The position numbers and the translations under genes are program-made. This document shows, piece by piece, positions 51,991 to 59,896 of a DNA stretch of 64,000 bases (positions are counted from its first letter, which is position 1; every line of letters begins with the position of its first letter). The DNA is taken from the NCBI GenBank assembly GCA_947630475.1, contig CANRHR010000003.1, positions 1 through 64,000 on the forward strand. The letters run 5' to 3'. This DNA comes from an uncultured Clostridia bacterium (GTDB taxonomy: Bacteria; Bacillota; Clostridia; Lachnospirales; CAG-274). The notes under the pieces are model-generated. The model had not been told where the DNA came from and searched no databases. It saw only the letters and a list, made by a program, of their open reading frames with translations.

Positions 51991-54279
51991 TTATTCCGGA
52001 GAAGCTGAAAGCTGATTTGACGGATAAATTACAACACTTACCTTAAACAAATCACCATCTATAGCTATATCAATGTTTCCCCCATGCAGCTCAACAATAT
52101 TTTTTGCTATTGAAAGCCCCAATCCGGAGCCTTCGCTTGAACGTGAGTCATCACCTCTTTTAAATCTTTCAAAAAGCTCATCAGCGCTAAAATTAAGCTC
52201 CTGCTCTGAGGTATTCTTAAAGCATATAATAATTTTATCCTCCCTTTCTTCTATACTTATAAATGCTCTTGAGCCTTTTGGAGAATATTTAATTATATTG
52301 TTTATCAGGTTGTCAAAAACTCTCCACATTCTCCTGCCGTCTACAACAGCAAAAACAGGCTTATCCGGTATATCTTCCTTAAATTTTATTTCCTTTGCGT
52401 TTATCTTTGCTTCAAGCTCTCCTATGCTCTGCTTAATAAGCTCGCAAAGATCAAGCTTTGTTTTTTCAAGCTTAAGCTGACCTGTGGCAAGCTGGGAGGC
52501 TTCAAAAAGATCCTCTATCAAAATTTTAAGCCTTTGGGATTTTTTATCCAATATATCTATATATTCAACAGCAGTCCTGTCATTAAGGCCCATATCCTTT
52601 AAAAGCTCTATATAATTTATTATAGAGGTAAGCGGAGTTTTAAGATCATGCGAAACATTTGTTATAAGCTCTGTTTTAAGCTTCTCACTTTTAACGGCAT
52701 TTTCAACATTTTGCTTAACTGTGTTTTTTATTTTTTTAAGTTTTAAGACAGGCTTCATAAAAAAGCCTTTTTCTTCCGGTATTTCTTTAAAATCTCCCAG
52801 AGAAAGCTCATCTATATATAAACTTATTTTGCCGTATGACGTAATCAGATTTAACAACAAAATTCCAAATAAGAATAAAAACAGATAAATACAACAAAAA
52901 ACAACGAATACATCAAAAGAACATTCAGATAAAACAATAAATAAAATAATAATGCCTGCAATTAAAACTAAGTAAATAACATTGCAGAATATAAAAAGCA
53001 AAGGATTGCCTGTTTTTAAAAGAGCTTTTAAAGATAAAATATGATTTTTAAAATGTTTTATCTCGTATTCCTCAAAAAATATTCTTGGTTTTTTTAAAAT
53101 TTTAAAAGCATTTAATATAAATAACACTTCTATAATTATAAAAATGCTTATCACAATTAAGACAAATAATAACCCCAGATAATTACTATTAAATATATCA
53201 TACGCAGGGCTTGCGTAAAATACATCGATTATAACACCAATGCCAAGCAGCGCAGAAAAAAGCTTAATTATTAAAGGAAGCATTGAATATATTTTTACGG
53301 CTTTTTTTAATACAGTATGTTCACATTTATATTTTTTTAAAACAATAGGCAGCAGCAAAACTGCAGCAATTATAAATGCAAAGGAATATTTTGATGAAAT
53401 TATGTTTATTTCATCTATTTTTCCGTTGCGTACAACTTCGTAGTAAAGTTCGCTGTTTTTATCATTATACACTACGTCTTTAGAAATCAAAATGCTTAGC
53501 GACAGATTATTTTTGTTAAAATAATCCTTAAGAGGCTCGCCGTTAAAGCTTTCATCAAATATATAATCATTTATATCTACCAAAGCAATGTAAGGCTCTT
53601 TAAAAAAATTATCACAATTTGTTTCAAATGTCTTATTTTCTCCCTCTCCACGGCTTATATAATATTTAAGTTCCTTTGTTTTGTCAATATAATTTTTTAT
53701 CTCTCTGTGATTTTTCAAAAGCTCCGAAAGATTTTTTACATATACCTCTTTTTCAGTGTAGCTTAATCCGCTTACATCCTTTCTGAGATATGCGCTTGGA
53801 TTGCCGCTTATTAAATTATATTCAAGGTTCTGCGTTTCTTCCGCCGGTGACTGTGTATCCGGCGATACATTTTCATAATAAATATCATTTTCTCCGGTTG
53901 TAAATTCAGACTGAGACTCTTCATCTTCACCATTGATATTGATTTTAAAATTAGGATTTTTTTCCAAATCCTCTTTTACAGATAATATTTTTTTATATGC
54001 CTCATCATCGTTAAAGTCTTCGTAATAAATAAAATACCTCTCCAAATTTTTGGCATATCTTACAAGATAGTCCCTGTATTGACTGATATAATAATCATTG
54101 TTTCTGGTGATGCTGTTTCTTGCTCCGTGATTAAAAAGTATAATTCCTGCGGAAAGTAGCATTATCATAATTATAAAAATAACTATAAACGGTATTCTAT
54201 ATTTAACCCCCTCCTTAATTTTGTTATCACTATTTTTATTATTTTCATTATCTTCATTATTTTTGAATTTTATAGCCAA
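51991..54279 (-). CDS. Large membrane sensor histidine kinase
   Basis: A 762-residue kinase. A membrane segment near residues 28-48 is followed by an extracytoplasmic region to about 300 with acidic low-complexity parts, then about six membrane segments (300-480). The dimerisation domain carries NVSHDLKTPLTSIINYIE with the phosphorylated His, and the ATP domain has VFDNLINNIIKYS and SSEGSGLGLSIAKNIVELHGG. The start overlaps the response-regulator gene by 23 bases. The signal is unknown; envelope stress or an antimicrobial is plausible. Confidence 0.9.
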   Translation of the reverse strand: MAIKFKNNEDNENNKNSDNKIKEGVKYRIPFIVIFIIMIMLLSAGIILFNHGARNSITRNNDYYISQYRDYLVRYAKNLERYFIYYEDFNDDEAYKKILSVKEDLEKNPNFKININGEDEESQSEFTTGENDIYYENVSPDTQSPAEETQNLEYNLISGNPSAYLRKDVSGLSYTEKEVYVKNLSELLKNHREIKNYIDKTKELKYYISRGEGENKTFETNCDNFFKEPYIALVDINDYIFDESFNGEPLKDYFNKNNLSLSILISKDVVYNDKNSELYYEVVRNGKIDEINIISSKYSFAFIIAAVLLLPIVLKKYKCEHTVLKKAVKIYSMLPLIIKLFSALLGIGVIIDVFYASPAYDIFNSNYLGLLFVLIVISIFIIIEVLFILNAFKILKKPRIFFEEYEIKHFKNHILSLKALLKTGNPLLFIFCNVIYLVLIAGIIILFIVLSECSFDVFVVFCCIYLFLFLFGILLLNLITSYGKISLYIDELSLGDFKEIPEEKGFFMKPVLKLKKIKNTVKQNVENAVKSEKLKTELITNVSHDLKTPLTSIINYIELLKDMGLNDRTAVEYIDILDKKSQRLKILIEDLFEASQLATGQLKLEKTKLDLCELIKQSIGELEAKINAKEIKFKEDIPDKPVFAVVDGRRMWRVFDNLINNIIKYSPKGSRAFISIEEREDKIIICFKNTSEQELNFSADELFERFKRGDDSRSSEGSGLGLSIAKNIVELHGGNIDIAIDGDLFKVSVVIYPSNQLSASPE

Positions 54280-54949
54280 TTCCCCACACCACCTTTAAAT
54301 ATATTGGCTGCTTTGGATTTGCTTCAATTTTTTCTCTTATTCTTCTTATATGGACTGCAACCGTATTTTCGCTTTTGTAAAAAGGCTCCTTCCATACTCT
54401 TTCGTATATTGTTTTTATAGAGAATGTTACATCGGGATTTTCCATAAGAAGAGCTAAAATTTTAAACTCAATGGGGGTAAGCCTTATTTCCGTATCGTTA
54501 AGCTTAACCTGATTCGTCTTTTTGTTAAGATACAGCCCCCTTATTACCAGCTCATCCTTAGAGCTTTGGTAGCTGTTAAACTTTGTGTATCTTCTTAGGT
54601 TTGATTTAACCCTTGCCACAAGCTCCAAAAAGTTAAACGGCTTTGTAATATAATCGTCGGCGCCTATATTAAGCCCTAAAACAATATCTCTGTCCTCAGA
54701 CTTTGCCGATAAAATTATAATAGGTATTTCTTTGCTGCTGCGTATTTTTAATATTGCCTGTATTCCGTCTATACCGGGCATCATAAGATCCATTATAATA
54801 AGATGTATATCATTTCTGTTTTTTAATATTTCCAGTGCTTCACCTCCGCTAGACGCTTTTATTACATTCATTCCTTCATTCGTCAGATAAATGTTAAGCG
54901 CATTTAAAATTTCTTTGTCATCATCTGCTGCAAGAATGTTATACTTCAT
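54257..54949 (-). CDS. OmpR-family response regulator
   Basis: A 230-residue regulator. The receiver domain has acidic AADDDKEIL, the phospho-acceptor Asp54 in IIMDLMMPG, and the conserved Lys in ITKPFNFLEL. The C-terminal winged helix has IRLTPIEFKILALLMENPD and SENTVAVHIRRIREKIE. It starts after GGGAGG and is translated together with the adjacent kinase. Confidence 0.94.
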   Translation of the reverse strand: MKYNILAADDDKEILNALNIYLTNEGMNVIKASSGGEALEILKNRNDIHLIIMDLMMPGIDGIQAILKIRSSKEIPIIILSAKSEDRDIVLGLNIGADDYITKPFNFLELVARVKSNLRRYTKFNSYQSSKDELVIRGLYLNKKTNQVKLNDTEIRLTPIEFKILALLMENPDVTFSIKTIYERVWKEPFYKSENTVAVHIRRIREKIEANPKQPIYLKVVWGIGYKIQK

Positions 54950-55114
54950 TTTTACCTCCCATAATTAAAGTTTAATATAATTTTTTTAATAAAAAATATA
55001 TATAATTCTTACAAATTTATTAAGCTTATCATAAAACAAACCAATGAAACCTAGGTCTTTAAGACGATATTAATACTGTATATGATTTTTAACAAGACGG
55101 TTATATTGACAATG

Positions 55115-55246
55115 AAAAAAGGCAGTCTACCGAACAACCGCCTTTTTCCATAAAGAGAAGGTATTTTTTATGGGGTTTACAGTTTAAGCTATATATTGGG
55201 GAATATAGAAAACTGTAAGTGTGAAAATATTTAGGGGTTTTCACAT
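55115..55246 (-). ncRNA. Candidate small RNA with C-rich loops
   Basis: Transcribed leftward from a promoter at 55252-55279, it would contain hairpin 1 (TGTGAAAA/TTTTCACA, 55220-55245, loop with CCCC), hairpin 2 (ACAGTTT/AAACTGT with an inner CTATAT/ATATAG stem, 55179-55216, loop with TCCCC), a single-stranded AAACCCCAT, and a terminator (AAAAAGGCGGT/ACTGCCTTTTT, 55116-55147) ending TTTTTT. No plausible protein is encoded. It is about 130 bases long. It could instead be a leader of the downstream two-component operon. Confidence 0.55.
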
Positions 55247-55251
55247 TTCTT

Positions 55252-55279
55252 ATTATACCATTAATAAATAAAAATACAA
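55252..55279 (-). promoter_or_regulatory. Putative promoter of the candidate small RNA
   Basis: On the minus strand TTGTAT (55279-55274), a 16-base spacer and TATAAT (55257-55252). Initiation about seven bases downstream would place the 5' end exactly at the first hairpin. A further TTGACA lies upstream at about 55321-55326. Confidence 0.5.
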
Positions 55280-55540
55280 GTAAAATATTATACAAAATTT
55301 ATACAAAATTTATAAATTTTCTTGTCAATAACTTATACACATTAAAGGCACATAAATATTTACTGCTATTTTTGTATCATGGCAATATTAATATAAATTA
55401 ATATTAAACTAAAAAAGAATAAACATTAATTCAATTAGAATTTTAGTAATCTTACTTTACAAAATGTTGTTTATATTGTATAATAAAATAAACTTAAAAG
55501 ATAAATTAAAATTTAAAATAAACTTAAGGAGTGATGTTTT

Positions 55541-55828
55541 ATGAATAAAACTGAATTAAATAAAGATGCATACATAAATAAAATGGCTGAAAACCTTCCT
55601 GTCTTAAGGGCTAAATTTGGCCTTACTCAAGAGGAATTAGGTCTTAAAATAGATGTTTCAAGACAAACTATAGTTGCTATTGAAACAAAAAAAAGAAAAA
55701 TGACTTGGTCTGTTTTTCTTGCCTTAATCACAATATTCAGAAGAAACGAAGTAACTTCACAGCTTTTGGATGTGTTTGAGATAAATACAGATGAGCTTAC
55801 AAAATTTATAGTATCAAAAGATAAATAG
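55541..55828 (+). CDS. XRE-family transcriptional regulator
   Basis: A 95-residue protein with a Cro/C1 helix-turn-helix in its first two thirds (LRAKFGLTQEELGLKI, VSRQTIVAIETKKRKMTWSV) and a short C-terminal helical tail. It starts after AAGGAGTG. It is alone, and its target is unknown. Confidence 0.85.
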   Translation: MNKTELNKDAYINKMAENLPVLRAKFGLTQEELGLKIDVSRQTIVAIETKKRKMTWSVFLALITIFRRNEVTSQLLDVFEINTDELTKFIVSKDK

Positions 55829-55937
55829 CTTAAATCTTAAGATATAAAAACAATGCTGCCAAACTATAAATATTTAGGTATTAAAATCAATTTATTTCAA
55901 TATAATTATATAAAAATAAAGCTCTCAGGTGCATTTA

Positions 55938-56417
55938 ATGAAAAATAAATTCAATCTCGAAGTTTTTTTAATTTATATTTTAATACCACAATTTTTAGGC
56001 TTAATGAGTACCTTTTTTGCGGGCAATATAGGCTATAAATATGAGATGCTGATAAAACCTCCGTTTGCGCCCGGAAAAAGCGTATTCGGCATAGCATGGT
56101 TTATAATTTATTTCTTAATGGGTGTGGCAGCTTATATTGTACATAATGAGGGCAGAAAAGATGATGAAAAAGCAAAATTTTTCTATTCCGCTCAGCTTGG
56201 AATCAATTTTTTATGGAATATACTGTTTTTTGGTTTAGAAAAGAGATTTTTTTCGTTTATATGGATTATTTTTTTATTAATAGTAATTATTAAATGCTTT
56301 AAAGAATTTAAAAAAATAAACAAAACAGCAGCATATTTACTTATACCATATATTATTTGGGTAATATTTGCCGCATATTTAAATTTTGGTTTTTGGCTGC
56401 TTAACAAAAAACCCTAA
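55938..56417 (+). CDS. TspO/MBR family membrane protein
   Basis: A 159-residue, five-segment protein. Family motifs are PPFAPGKSVFGIAWFIIYFLMG (W-P-P-like entry), QLGINFLWNILFFGLEKRF and the C-terminal WVIFAAYLNFGFWLLN. TspO proteins bind porphyrins and other hydrophobic ligands. ATG at 55938 is used; an in-frame GTG three codons upstream is possible. The ribosome site is weak. Confidence 0.9.
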   Translation: MKNKFNLEVFLIYILIPQFLGLMSTFFAGNIGYKYEMLIKPPFAPGKSVFGIAWFIIYFLMGVAAYIVHNEGRKDDEKAKFFYSAQLGINFLWNILFFGLEKRFFSFIWIIFLLIVIIKCFKEFKKINKTAAYLLIPYIIWVIFAAYLNFGFWLLNKKP

Positions 56418-56418
56418 A

Positions 56419-56465
56419 AAGTCAATGATATTCGTAGTTTTGCAACGCAAAGCTGCGAATATTCA
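56419..56465. repeat. Hairpin with 16-bp stem joined to the second dispersed family
   Basis: AAGTCAATGATATTCG, shared with 28390-28405, begins the unit. ATATTCGTAGTTTTGC (56428-56443) pairs along its full length with GCAAAGCTGCGAATAT (56447-56462), two pairs being G-T, which fits an RNA structure. It follows the tspO stop. Confidence 0.6.
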
Positions 56466-56509
56466 AAGCCTTATATGCTAAAATATAAAAATTTATATAT
56501 TCTGTCATT

Positions 56510-56746
56510 TTAAATATCCATAGAATTTCCATATTCAATACCGGCATCGGTTAATGAAAGCCTAACTTTATCATCAGATCTAAACTTAATCTCTGCAAGC
56601 TTATTTTCCTCCAAATATTTAACAGCTTTGTCATATTTCATTTTCATAGCTTTACTTTCACTTTCAAATCTGTAGGTATATACATCACCGCCGCAGAGAT
56701 ACGACTGATATGCTCTTTCCATAATAGTTCGAGCAATTTTATCCAT
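56510..56746 (-). CDS. Small hypothetical protein
   Basis: A 78-residue, mostly helical protein (MERAYQSYLCGGDVYTYRFE, MKYDKAVKYLEENKLAEIKF, DKVRLSLTDAGIEYGNSMDI). The end resembles the wing of a winged-helix domain (LTDAGIEYG), so a DNA-binding role is possible. It starts after GAAAGGAG. It lies downstream of alaS, separated by an inverted-repeat element. Confidence 0.65.
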   Translation of the reverse strand: MDKIARTIMERAYQSYLCGGDVYTYRFESESKAMKMKYDKAVKYLEENKLAEIKFRSDDKVRLSLTDAGIEYGNSMDI

Positions 56747-56783
56747 TTTTATTCTCCTTTCATTTTTATCCGTTATTTATTTT

Positions 56784-56878
56784 GGCACTAAATAAGATAT
56801 TCGATATGTCAAATTACATTTTATTTGAAAAAGCCCGTATAGACTTTTCGAAAATCAGAAATATCTTTATTTAGTGCC
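56784..56878. mobile_element. Short inverted-repeat element, possible MITE remnant
   Basis: GGCACTAAATAA-GATATT (56784-56801) and its inverted copy at 56860-56878 match over 18 bases with one inserted base. The 58-base interior is AT-rich and contains GAAAAAGCCCG...GACTTTTCG, recalling the first hairpin of the four-copy family. No target duplication is clear. It could also form a terminator hairpin for alaS. Confidence 0.45.
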
Positions 56879-56890
56879 TATAAACAACAA

Positions 56891-59539
56891 TTATTTCATA
56901 ATCTGAGCCTTAACTGTCTTTTTTGCTTCCTTTAAAGCGTCATCTACTTTTGAAATATCTTTTCCTCCTGCCTGAGCCATGTTTGGTTTTCCGCCGCCGC
57001 CTCCGCCGCATACAGCAGCAGCAGCCTTAACAATAAGCCCGGCGTTAACTCCTTTTTTAACACTTTCTTTATCTGCCATAACAACAAAGCTCACTTTGCC
57101 GCCGCAAACGCCTGCCAGTATTACAACTCCATCTTTAAGCCTGTCTTTAATTTGATCACCCATGTTTCTCAAATCGTTCATTTCAAGGTTTTCTATTTTG
57201 GCGCAAACAACATTTATGCCATCAATATTTATTTTTGAATTAATAATATCATCAATCATAGCGGCGCCGGCTTTAGCTTTAAGGCTTTCTATTTCACGTG
57301 CCATTTTTTTATTTTCTTCAACCAAAGAGCGAATTTTTGTTATAATATTGTTTGGTGAAGCTTTAAATTCATCTCTTATAGTATTAAAAAAGAATTCTCT
57401 TTCCTCATAAAACCTAAGCACGCCAAAGCCTGTAACAGCCTCTATTCTTCTTACCCCCGCAGCAATACCGCTTTCATTTATTATTTTAAACGAACCTGCC
57501 TGAGATGAATTTTTAAGGTGCGTTCCACCGCAAAACTCAACAGAATAGCCGCCAACATTTACAACTCTTACAATTTCGCCGTATTTTTCACCGAATAAAG
57601 CAACAGCGCCCTCTTTTTTTGCTTCTTCTATATTCATTTCTTTAACAATAACATCATGAGCCGCAAGTATATGCTCATTTACCAATCTTTCAACCTTTGA
57701 CAAGTCTTCTTTGCTTATTGCCTCAAAATGAGTAAAGTCAAATCTAAGCCTTTTGTCAGAAACATATGAGCCTGCCTGTTCAACGTGGTTTCCCAAAACC
57801 TCACGCAGAGCCTTTTGAAGAATATGCGTTGTCGTATGGTTTCTTGCAATATCAAGTCTTCTGTTTACATCTATAGACGCTTCGCATATATCTCCTTTTT
57901 TTATTTCTCCTGATTTTACAATACCAATATGAATAAATTTATTTCCTCCAAATTTTATACAGTCAGTTATCTCAACAATACCAGCTTTGGTTTTTATAAT
58001 ACCGTTGTCGCCAACCTGTCCGCCCATTTCGGCATAAAACGGAGTTTTATCAAGAACAATGCTTACTTTTTCGCCTTCAGATGCAGATTCAACAATACAT
58101 TCATCGGCAATAACAGCGAGAATCTGAGCATTTTTTTCGGTATCATTATCATATCCTGTAAAAATTGTACTCATAGCCGGGTCAAGCTTATGGTATACCG
58201 TTTCGTCAGCTCCCATGTAAGTATTTTCACCTCTCGCAGCCCTGCCTCTTGTACGCTGTTTTTCCATTTCATCGGCAAACGCACTTTCATCAAGAGTAAT
58301 TCCGTATTCGCTCAATATTTCTTTCATAAGCTCAACAGGAAAGCCATAAGTATCATACATTTTAAAGCCTTGCTCACCACTCAAAATTTTTTCACTGTTT
58401 TCCTGCTTAATTTTTTGAATTTCCTGTTTAAGAATTTCCATACCCTGATCAAGGGTTGAATAAAATCTTTCTTCCTCAACGGCAAGTATTTTATATATAT
58501 ATTCCTTTTTTTCTTCAAGCTCCGGATAAGCATCTTTTGAATGTTCGATAACAACTTTGCTCAAATCGGATAAAAATTTTTTATCTATGCCAAGTATCTT
58601 TCCATGTCTTGCCGCTCTTCTTAAAAGCCTTCTCAAAACATAGCCCCTGCCCTCATTTGAGGGAAGAACACCATCCGCCGTCATAAACGTAACAGAACGG
58701 ATATGATCTGTAATAACTCTTATAGAAACATCTGCTTTGTGATTTTTGTTATATTCTGTTCCTGCGATATCACATACTGCATCTCTTACAGCCTTAATTG
58801 TATCAACATCAAAAATAGAATCTACGTCCTGCATAACAGCAGCAATTCTTTCAAGACCCATACCCGTATCTATATTTGGATTGGCAAGATTTGAATAGCT
58901 TCCGTCTTCTTCTTTGCAAAATTGAGTAAAAACCAAATTCCAAATCTCGGTATATCTGTCACAATCACAGCCTACGGTGCAATCCGGTGAGCCGCAGCCG
59001 TATTTTTCACCTTTGTCATAGTATATTTCAGAGCATGGCCCACACGGACCTACTCCATGCTCCCAAAAATTATCCTCTTTTCCCATCCTAAAAATTCTTT
59101 CAGGGGCAAGCCCTACTTTTTTATTCCAAATATCATATGCTTCATCATCTTCCTCATAAACAGAAACATAAAGCCTGTCCTCGGGAATTTCCAAAACCTG
59201 CGTAAAAAATTCCCATGCCCACGGAATAACCTCCTGCTTAAAATAATCTCCGAATGAGAAATTGCCCAGCATCTCAAAAAACGTGCCATGCCTTGCCGTT
59301 TTCCCGACATTTTCAATATCTCCGGTTCTTATGCACTTTTGGCAGGTAGTTACTCTTTTTCTCGGCGGAACCTGCTGAGCCGTAAAATATGGCTTTAAAG
59401 GCGCCATGCCAGAATTAATAAGCAAAAGAGATTTATCGTTATTCGGAACAAGTGAAAAGCTCTTCATTCTCAAATGACCTTTGCTCTCAAAAAAAGAAAG
59501 AAATTTTTCTCTAATCTCATTTAAACCTAATTTTTGCAT
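56891..59539 (-). CDS. alaS: Alanyl-tRNA synthetase
   Basis: An 882-residue class II synthetase. The catalytic core begins LGLNEIREKFLSFFESKGH and includes SGMAPLKPYFT and RRLLRRAARHGKILG. The editing site has ARNHTTTHILQKALR and EFCGGTH, and the C-terminal domain has the glycine-rich GGGGGGKPNMAQAGG. Length fits the family. It starts after AAGGAG behind a leader of about 230 bases. Confidence 0.97.
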   Translation of the reverse strand: MQKLGLNEIREKFLSFFESKGHLRMKSFSLVPNNDKSLLLINSGMAPLKPYFTAQQVPPRKRVTTCQKCIRTGDIENVGKTARHGTFFEMLGNFSFGDYFKQEVIPWAWEFFTQVLEIPEDRLYVSVYEEDDEAYDIWNKKVGLAPERIFRMGKEDNFWEHGVGPCGPCSEIYYDKGEKYGCGSPDCTVGCDCDRYTEIWNLVFTQFCKEEDGSYSNLANPNIDTGMGLERIAAVMQDVDSIFDVDTIKAVRDAVCDIAGTEYNKNHKADVSIRVITDHIRSVTFMTADGVLPSNEGRGYVLRRLLRRAARHGKILGIDKKFLSDLSKVVIEHSKDAYPELEEKKEYIYKILAVEEERFYSTLDQGMEILKQEIQKIKQENSEKILSGEQGFKMYDTYGFPVELMKEILSEYGITLDESAFADEMEKQRTRGRAARGENTYMGADETVYHKLDPAMSTIFTGYDNDTEKNAQILAVIADECIVESASEGEKVSIVLDKTPFYAEMGGQVGDNGIIKTKAGIVEITDCIKFGGNKFIHIGIVKSGEIKKGDICEASIDVNRRLDIARNHTTTHILQKALREVLGNHVEQAGSYVSDKRLRFDFTHFEAISKEDLSKVERLVNEHILAAHDVIVKEMNIEEAKKEGAVALFGEKYGEIVRVVNVGGYSVEFCGGTHLKNSSQAGSFKIINESGIAAGVRRIEAVTGFGVLRFYEEREFFFNTIRDEFKASPNNIITKIRSLVEENKKMAREIESLKAKAGAAMIDDIINSKINIDGINVVCAKIENLEMNDLRNMGDQIKDRLKDGVVILAGVCGGKVSFVVMADKESVKKGVNAGLIVKAAAAVCGGGGGGKPNMAQAGGKDISKVDDALKEAKKTVKAQIMK

Positions 59540-59606
59540 TTTTAATTCTCCTTAAACTCAATAATATCATGCTTATACGGCAGTCTTGCTTGTTTATAAA
59601 AATAAA

Positions 59607-59623
59607 AGGACACAAAATGTCCT
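59607..59623 (-). terminator. Terminator-like hairpin in the alaS leader
   Basis: On the minus strand AGGACA/TGTCCT forms a 6-bp stem with a TTTTG loop, followed by TTTTATTTTTAT. It lies about 70 bases before alaS. I find no T-box signature (no TGGNACCGCG bulge), so any attenuation mechanism is unclear. Confidence 0.45.
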
Positions 59624-59651
59624 CAGCACATAAAACATAAAATCCAGTCAG

Positions 59652-59740
59652 TGGATAAGTTTTATCCGTCAATCATTAAGAACTTAACCGACAGGTAAGC
59701 CCGCCTATCAGACGGCAGGCGCTTACCGTTGACCACTGTA
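59652..59740. repeat. Palindromic repeats in the alaS leader
   Basis: GGATAA/TTATCC (59652-59667) is followed by GGTAAGC (59694-59700) pairing with GCTTACC (59721-59727) around CCGCC/GGCAGG, with CGTTGACC as a degenerate tail. It belongs to the REP-like family. Confidence 0.5.
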
Positions 59741-59776
59741 CTGCATTAAGACACCAAAAAACTGTAATGATTATTT

Positions 59777-59805
59777 ATTATATAAAACCGAGAATACTTT
59801 GTCAA
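59777..59805 (-). promoter_or_regulatory. Promoter of alaS
   Basis: TTGACA (59805-59800), a 17-base spacer and TATAAT (59782-59777) on the minus strand exactly match consensus. Confidence 0.8.
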
Positions 59806-59896
59806 CATCTACAGCTTTATAGAATACAAAAATCAATTTTGTAAAAACTCTGTCCGACTCAAAGCGTTAATAAAAATGCAATGCCTTACATTTATT

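Noticed and set aside
55101..55295. 64-residue minus-strand frame
   Set aside because: Coincides with the candidate small RNA; starts at its promoter and ends in the terminator hairpin, with no ribosome site.
57929..58459. 176-residue frame antisense to alaS
   Set aside because: Shadow of alaS; Phe/Asn-rich with no recognisable domain or ribosome site.
59540..59776. T-box riboswitch upstream of alaS
   Set aside because: No TGGNACCGCG-type antiterminator bulge and no convincing specifier loop with an alanine codon.
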